From positions 6,765,501 through 6,829,500 of the forward strand of contig NC_135245.1 in NCBI RefSeq assembly GCF_947623445.1: DNA of 64,000 nucleotides. The letters are read 5' to 3'. The notes beneath the pieces are model-generated. The model made no database searches. It was given only the letters and a program-made list of their open reading frames with translations, and was not told the origin of the DNA. Numbering within the stretch: the first letter of the stretch is position 1; every line of letters begins with the position of its first letter. Origin of the DNA: Clavelina lepadiformis (lineage: Eukaryota > Chordata > Ascidiacea > Aplousobranchia > Clavelinidae). A program made the position numbers and the translations under genes. This document shows, in pieces, positions 57,903-64,000 of this stretch.

Positions 57903-60900
57903 ATGATTTTATTAGAGAAAATGTCTCACATAATACCACTTTTATTGCTGGTTTGGAATATACCAAAAGGAAATTGCAATATAAATAGCTGGAAAATCAC
58001 ACTATTGGAACATACGGGAGATTTAATGTATCATTCAGTCAACATGTTAAATTTTGGAAAAGCAATAAACTTGACAAATGTATTCAAATTGTCTTCAACT
58101 CTTCCATTTTCCATCTTAAAGAATGTAAGTGCATTAAAACTATCCTTCTAGATGCATATATATCTATTTTTTGTATAGTTATGCCAGTTAACTGACAAGC
58201 CATATTTGTTCAAATCCAATTTTTTCTGTGTTGATAGTAATGTTTGAAAAGAATTCAATTATTTGAACCAGTTCTGTCCAAAATGACATCATTTTGTTAA
58301 TGAAGGTGGCGCATTAAATAATTTGTTACACTTGATCAGGTTTAACACAAAGTGTAAGTAAAAAAAATCAATGTTCTTTTTAGCAATTTTAAATTGTGTA
58401 ATACTTGAGCACAGTATATTTGCAGCTGCAACTTGAAAAAGAACTATAAGCTCAAAGTCTAACACTAAAAGCTTTTAAAACTTATAAAAGGCTGACTGTC
58501 TGAGTGAGGCACATCTGTTTAGGTGTCATTAACCAGTGCCATTTGAGCCCAATTTTTATGTTGTTTTAGATGAAAATTGTATGTTTTAGTCAATTTTCAC
58601 TAGAGTGTTCTTGAGAACTAAACACTTTTCAAATGAAGGAATAGTGGTCATTATTGAGCATTCATAGCATCAAAAAACTTGTAAGTGGACCACATGTTCC
58701 TTGTGGATTGGATATAGGTTAAAACATGGTCCTCAATTATTTTTTGGCACAATCCGATAAAATTAGCTCTACAATCTTGCAACCCTAACGTTTTGTGAAC
58801 AAGTTTTTCTCCAAAATATTTCAATTAATAGCAGTTTAATAGATTGTTATTTAAACAATATTTTGTCAGTTTCTTGAAGAAATTGTTTTGAAAGCTGGTA
58901 CAAATGACGGACCAAATTTAATAATAAAACAAAAACATTATGTGTCATATTTATTTTGTCTGTTCGGAATAATGGACACTATGTTTGGAACACAGCAAGG
59001 CAAGTCAGGGTTTGATTTTGTGTGACCCACATTTTGCGGATCCTTGGTTCAAATCATGGTTCTTAGTTGTTTTACAGGAGGATACCTACAACCAAACTAA
59101 CTTTTTTGCAAGCTCGTATGTGATCCAAGTGGATGTTTTTGATGAAAATGGCCGGGTGAATTTTCATGCTGTACTTGTCTTTGTCGTTGTTTATATACAC
59201 AAATTTGTAGCTGTGGTAATGAGATAATTTCTATTTTTTAAAGGACTCACAAAGTGTTGTGAGAAGTGTCATCTTGAATGGGTTAAATCCCACATTACAA
59301 GTGGAGTTTATATCTTATGATGATGAAATTGATGGAGAAAATGCAAAGTTTAAAATAGCAGGTTTAATTAAAAGAAGAGGTATGAAATGTTTTGGATAAA
59401 CTTTTATATAAGTATTTTTAATAGTTATGCCAATTGGAAATATTCGTTATATAAGTATAAATAAGCAATTAACTGGTGGAAAGCGTACTACAGCCAGTTG
59501 TCTTTTGCTTCTGGAATAGCAATGATGTTATTTTTAAAATATGTGATGCATCTTTAAATTAGTTGACTGGTTGTATAATCATATCAGTTATTTGTTTATG
59601 TCCAATACACAGAAATCAATTCAACTTTGGTTCCTGATGAATTCGTTGACCTTTCTTGGTATTATCCACTGCCCATCAACAATCTATCTTGTTATTTGCA
59701 ATTAAGTCTAGATGGTATTAGCACGCATAGTTTCCAGATACAAGATATGAGGTTATTTTACTATTTTAGTATGTTTACTATTATATTAGCTAAAATGTTT
59801 AAGCTATTTCATTGATTATAATTATATATATATACATAGTACATATATAATTATGCATATATACAATTATACATAGTACATGATTTAACATTTTTTTGAA
59901 AAATGCAGTTTTGCTTGTGGTTTAAATGATTGATTATATTGTTGTTTTTTCAGGAAAGTTCTGTACATAAGTGATTACAATTATCTTCATGATGGTAATC
60001 TTAACTCACGCTTAACTTACAATGGGTTAAGTGTAGAAATACATGGAACAAACTCATTGATTAATATACAGGACATTGTAATTATATCGTCTGATGAATT
60101 TGAAACAACTTCAGTAAAAAAAGTATGTCACAGTGAGCAGATTTGAATAGAAATTCATATATACATATTACAGGTTAAGCTTGGACCTATATTTAAACTG
60201 GAGCTTATTTTTATTTATCTTTTTCAGAGAAATGTAGTAATCATAATAATTAAATGTTATTTTTGTGGAATATTTTAGACCAGTGCTTTTACTGTCATAA
60301 AAATCTCATTCGTCATTCGCTCATTTTTTTGTTCACTAAATTTTTTCTGTATGCGTTGGTGCGTACAGTCTCAGAAGTTGACAAACACTGTATTAGATTA
60401 ATAGTAATCAAAGTACTTGGTGTTAGCTTCCAGGTCTGCCAGTTTCAGGTCTATCATGTGAAGAAGCATATGAAACAGTTGTGAGATTGCGTGATTATTT
60501 GCTCTATTTTTCAAAGGTTTGCATGAGTTTACATTTTTTGCTGTTGTTTGTACATTTTGATTACTTACCTAATATGTTACCCAAAAATGTTTAACTTTAA
60601 TCTATTTAAATGAACTAGATTTCAGTTGAAGATATCAATTATCACATAATGTCCCTTTTTGAGTACATTATTGTCTTGTTAGGATTGTGCAATACACGCT
60701 TGAGTTTTCAGGTTTATCGACCACTTCCTTTGAGGCTTGCCCAATATTCTTTGCTATTTTAATACACTTTATGTTGTGGTTCACACAAATAAAAATAACG
60801 GTTAAATTTAACTTGTACCATTGGCAAAAAGGATATCAACATAAACTCGTGAAAGATGCTAAACGTACCAACTGGCTAATGGCTGGTGTGACACTCGTCT

Positions 60901-61508
60901 TTTGAATTCCGATGATTACAAGAAAAAATAGCACAGGGGCTTCATCTGCAAATGTGCAATACGACAAGTCACTCAAGATGCCACAAAAACCTTTAACTTC
61001 ACCCAAGATAACGCTGAAGTGGTCCACACGCTGAAACAGCATCTTGCAAGCATTGAACCAGTGAAAACTAGCAATCTTACTGCAGCAGTGACATAATTTA
61101 TTGGTTTATTTCTGTAATTTTTAACTTGATTTGCTATTCGATGTCCATTCTGTTTTGTTTGCCCCTTTTCTCATCACTTGACATAGACAAACAGCCAATC
61201 TATTTGAATACTTCATGCCAAATTTCTCATAATTTATACAGGCCGGAAATCAAGCAAAATGTCTAATTACCATGTATCCTGATTGGTTAATGCATTATAC
61301 ACAAATTCAAAATATCTGTTTACATTTTTTTAGAGTGGAATTTTTTTGATATCTCGGAATTCTACTGGAAACATTCAGAAATTAGAAAGGAGTGAAAGCA
61401 TGTGTACTTTACATGTGAGTGCTTCTAGGGAGAGATGTGCACAAAACAAAATACTCTTTTCTACAAACAGTTCGAAACTTTACACTGTGGAGTTCATCAT
61501 AAGTCAAG
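57903..61508 (+). CDS. CATSPERG: CatSper auxiliary subunit gamma-like protein (5' part)
   Basis: CATSPERG is a single-pass subunit of the sperm flagellar calcium channel CatSper. Exons read here: 57903-58124, 59078-59155, 59244-59379, 59613-59751, 59954-60122, 60228-60255 (tentative, 28 nt), 60434-60516, 61334-61508; phases agree throughout, about 343 residues. A signal peptide (IIPLLLLVWN) is followed by NSWKITLLEHTG. The segments SVILNGLNPTLQVEF and VDLSWYYPLPINN match, as I remember them, the human N-terminal blocks ending in GLKPTVLVTF and SWYTPMPIKN. LPVSGLSCEEAYETVV and DYLLYFSKSGIFLI fit the following beta-propeller region. The next exon may start at 61566 but its frame soon meets a TGA (61628-61630). 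The human protein exceeds 1100 residues, so most of the gene would lie to the right. An alternative start is 57921. Without alignment the identification is probable, not certain. Confidence 0.68.
59820..59880. repeat. AT-rich microsatellite
   Basis: TA dinucleotide runs mixed with TACATAGTACAT units, in an intron of the CATSPERG-like gene. Confidence 0.7.
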
Positions 61509-62640
61509 GTTACAGTTTTTGAGCAATTAACCTATGCCGTATTCATGATTTTTGTTTCCAATTAGACAGAATAACACTATGGTTTGTGAGCAATGGTCCC
61601 CTAAACTGTGGATGTCACAAAGATTTTTGAATGTTGGAAATTGGTGTTGTTGCATTATTATTGACCAAATTCATTCCAGTTAGAAATGATTTTATCTATA
61701 GGCCTTTAGCTCGTAATGGGGGCTTGGCAAAATTTTGGTGAAGTGTCTGAATTCAGATTGAACGAACAAATATATAATAACTTTTTGCAACTTTCACTTT
61801 CAAATTGACTGAGAATGCTACGTTACCTGTTCAATGGCGAGCTAAGAAGGATGGCCACTCCACTTGAACCCAATTTTTTAAATGCCTTATGAACCTAATG
61901 TTTGAGGGGCCATAGGCTTTTATGCATCTTTATTCTTTTCGTTCATCGCATTCTTTTGTTTGTGACCACTTATCGGCAGTAATATAACTGAGAAAAATGT
62001 ACAACAAGCCGATATATAGCATTTCAAAATCGTTTTATATGACGTTTCAAAATTGTACATCATAAATAGCTAGCTTTTGTATGTATAAATGTGACATTTA
62101 CATTTCATTTCAACGCATTCTACAACTGTTTTTCAAAAACTGGGACAAAAAAGGTTAAGAAACACTGCTATAACTGGTATATGATATCTATGTAATATAC
62201 CTTTATTGCTTTATCCTTTGAATAAGAAAAGCGCATGCAGGAGTGCTCGACTTATATTACATTTTATTACTTTATCTCCGGTTACAACTTTGCGTCCTTG
62301 CATTCTTCCTTTAACAAGAATAATGTCATTTCACCAAAAAATAATTGTTCCATATTTGCAGTTATTTTGCATATATGCATATGTTCCATAAAATGCACAT
62401 TTAATCTGCCACTCATTTGTGTTTTAGTACAACTGTAAAAATTCAGAAGTTTTTTCCCCACCTGAAATGATTTTTGGTCAGTAGCCCATAATATTCTGCC
62501 AAGACATTTAGTAGTTTTTTGACTGCTGTTTTAGTAGTCTAATAAAACTGCTTCGGAGTTGCCCAATGCGATTAAATTTAACCATGCGTGAGAGATAGAA
62601 TTCATGTAACAGCTCACGATAGAAAGATACCACCTTTATG
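61509..62640. other. Probable intron or 3' flank, no clear exon
   Basis: Follows the last certain exon of the CATSPERG-like gene. A candidate acceptor at 61565 opens a frame that closes at 61630. At about 62148-62166 the sequence AAAAGGTTAAGAAACACTG looks like an isolated hAT-type right end without a partner. Otherwise nothing recognised. Confidence 0.4.
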
Positions 62641-63583
62641 GTGTACCGACACTTAATCACGCGACACTTAATCACGCGACGCTTAATCACCGACACTTAA
62701 TCACTAGGACACTTAATCACGCGACACATAATCACTAGGACATTTAATCACGCGACACATAATCACTAGGACATTTAATCACGCGACTTGGATACTTAAT
62801 CACGCGACATTTAATCACGCGACACATAATCACTTGGATGTCGGAAAAGCGTGAGGAAAATTCAGTAATTCAAGCTCGTGTGCATCTCTCTGTGGGGATG
62901 GCGATGTGGATTGCTTTTAAGGTTGGCCTAAAGCCAAAGGCTATTAGTCTTTCTTTTAAAACTCCCCGACAATTGTCTTTGACTCCGTTGCGCCGGCTTT
63001 CTCTATAATGTTTCTTTAAATCAACACCAGCTTCATAAAGTCTAATTGTTATATTGTCCGAAGTAAGTTGTATCACAATAGAAACATTTTCATCATCTTT
63101 TCACATTTAAACAAAACTATAACTCCAATTCAGTAATGAACAGTCCAGAAGGTAAAACTGATATTATGTGTAGAGACAAGAAGGGGAGATTTTAACCAAA
63201 CCTTAGTTTTTATACAAACACATTAGCCAATCAGGAAATAACATGTCATTTTGCATTGCTACGTATAACCTATGTAATATCTAACATTATTCTATTGTCA
63301 CCGAAGCTCTTGACCAAAGTACCATCAAAACGTTACACCGTAAAATACAATGTTAGTTGCATGTAAATATGCATGTACTTGTTACAATGTAAATTGTAAA
63401 TGTAAATAAACATTGTAAATGTGTGATTAAATGTCGCGTGATTAAATGTCCTAGTGATTATGTGTCGCGTGATTAAATGTCCTAGTGATTATGTGTCGCG
63501 TGATTAAGTGTCGCGTGATTAAATGTCCTAGTGATTATGTGTCGGTGATTAAGTGTCGCGTGATTAAGTGTCACCAAACCCCT
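62641..63583. mobile_element. Fold-back transposon with tandem-repeat arms, 943 bp
   Basis: The left arm (about 62650-62838) is a string of roughly 15-17-bp units, CGACACTTAATCACG and variants with TAATCACTAGGACA. The right arm (about 63419-63573) is the same array in reverse orientation, so the two arms can pair into a long hairpin. The core (62839-63418) is single-copy-like. A shared 7-bp CTTTATG lies at 62634-62640 and 63584-63590, a possible target duplication. The core holds a 68-residue minus frame (62870-63076) with no recognised domain. Arms of subterminal tandem repeats are known from fold-back and Mutator-like elements; the family is not certain. Confidence 0.8.
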
Positions 63584-63590
63584 CTTTATG

Positions 63591-64000
63591 CCCATCAAAA
63601 TAAAATGTGAATATATTAATCAGTCAGAAAATGAATAAACTTTACATTATAATTCCAAACAACATTTACCAAATTAGAACATTCCAAACAACAACAAAAT
63701 TGTGATACACAAGAAAGAAAATCAACCCACTTGGATATTTCAAACTGGAAATTTGCAGTCATGAAATATCCAAAACTGATATTAAAAATGAGGAAGAATT
63801 AAAACAGAATTTTCAAATGGAGAAATTCGAAACATTTCGTTTGATTTGGTTTTGTACATTTGCTTAATCGTTTCAGTTTTGGTTAATTTTGTGCCAGATG
63901 ACTCCATTTTATTATTTTTATTGTTGTGGATTTTATTTTGGTATTTTCTAAATCGAAATTTTTTATCATTTTTTTAGTTGTTATTAGAAGAATTCATTTG
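63591..64000. other. Right edge, no gene recognised
   Basis: AT-rich sequence without a supported exon. It could be intronic if the CATSPERG-like gene continues past the window. Confidence 0.4.

Noticed and set aside
60254-60484. 76-codon plus frame inside the CATSPERG-like gene
   Set aside because: It crosses the acceptor of a better exon (60434-60516) in another frame that continues the protein in phase.
60687-61042. Open frames on both strands resembling a processed gene fragment
   Set aside because: Frames of similar length overlap on both strands and neither recalls a family; probably intronic.
62870-63076. 68-codon frame in the core of the fold-back element as a transposase
   Set aside because: Too short, without a catalytic or DNA-binding motif, and closed upstream by a stop.

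Overview
The window is eukaryotic DNA: AT-rich, with GT-AG introns, and with short animal-type genes separated by transposon-derived repeats. Nine host genes can be read. The protein set (ZFPL1, GLO1, ADAT2, ANKRD6/diversin, PPP6C, an SLC25 carrier, an acid lipase and a CatSper-gamma-like protein) points to an invertebrate animal. Gene density (about one per 7 kb), base composition, abundant TAGGC(C)TA-type motifs and unpaired splice acceptors just upstream of several start codons suggest an invertebrate deuterostome, most likely a tunicate. That assignment is inference.

Layout. 1-2460: no gene seen. 2461-4380 (-): ZFPL1, six exons. 4500-5301: a short tandem array and a FLYWCH-type open reading frame from a Mutator-like transposon. 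5302-12528: no host gene; two hAT-type elements with exact 8-bp target duplications, a tRNA-derived SINE, and one copy of a long dispersed repeat. 12529-17014 (+): GLO1, five exons. 17881-18441 (+): ADAT2, one exon. 19079-19933 (-): a very small single-domain L-asparaginase, four exons, divergent from ANKRD6. 20700-27909 (+): ANKRD6, twelve exons. 31258-32175 (-): intronless PPP6C. 32862-33285: a hAT-type MITE. 35.2-36.1 kb: second copy of the dispersed repeat. 38.9-41.4 kb: SINE copies plus two inverted Ac-like hAT elements, one carrying a nested hAT MITE. 41.5-45.0 kb: nothing recognised. 45060-52567 (-): a mitochondrial carrier, nine exons. 52987-54312 (-): an intronless acid lipase. About 56.13-57.29 kb (-): a decayed mariner transposase. 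57903 to at least 61508 (+): the 5' part of a CatSper-gamma-like gene. 62641-63583: a fold-back transposon whose arms are 15-bp tandem repeats.

The genes do not form one pathway. They cover Golgi structure (ZFPL1), methylglyoxal detoxification (GLO1), tRNA wobble editing (ADAT2), asparagine hydrolysis (putative), Wnt/planar-polarity scaffolding (ANKRD6), phosphatase signalling (PPP6C), mitochondrial transport (SLC25), lipid hydrolysis (acid lipase) and sperm calcium entry (CATSPERG-like). The window's novelty lies mainly in its repeats (fold-back arms sharing a core with the FLYWCH-linked array, the inverted nested hAT pair, the dispersed 0.7-kb family) and in the mini-asparaginase. I saw no CRISPR array, rRNA, genuine tRNA or virus-derived element. 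Exon boundaries were derived by hand from splice signals, reading phase and remembered family sequences, with no alignment or transcript.
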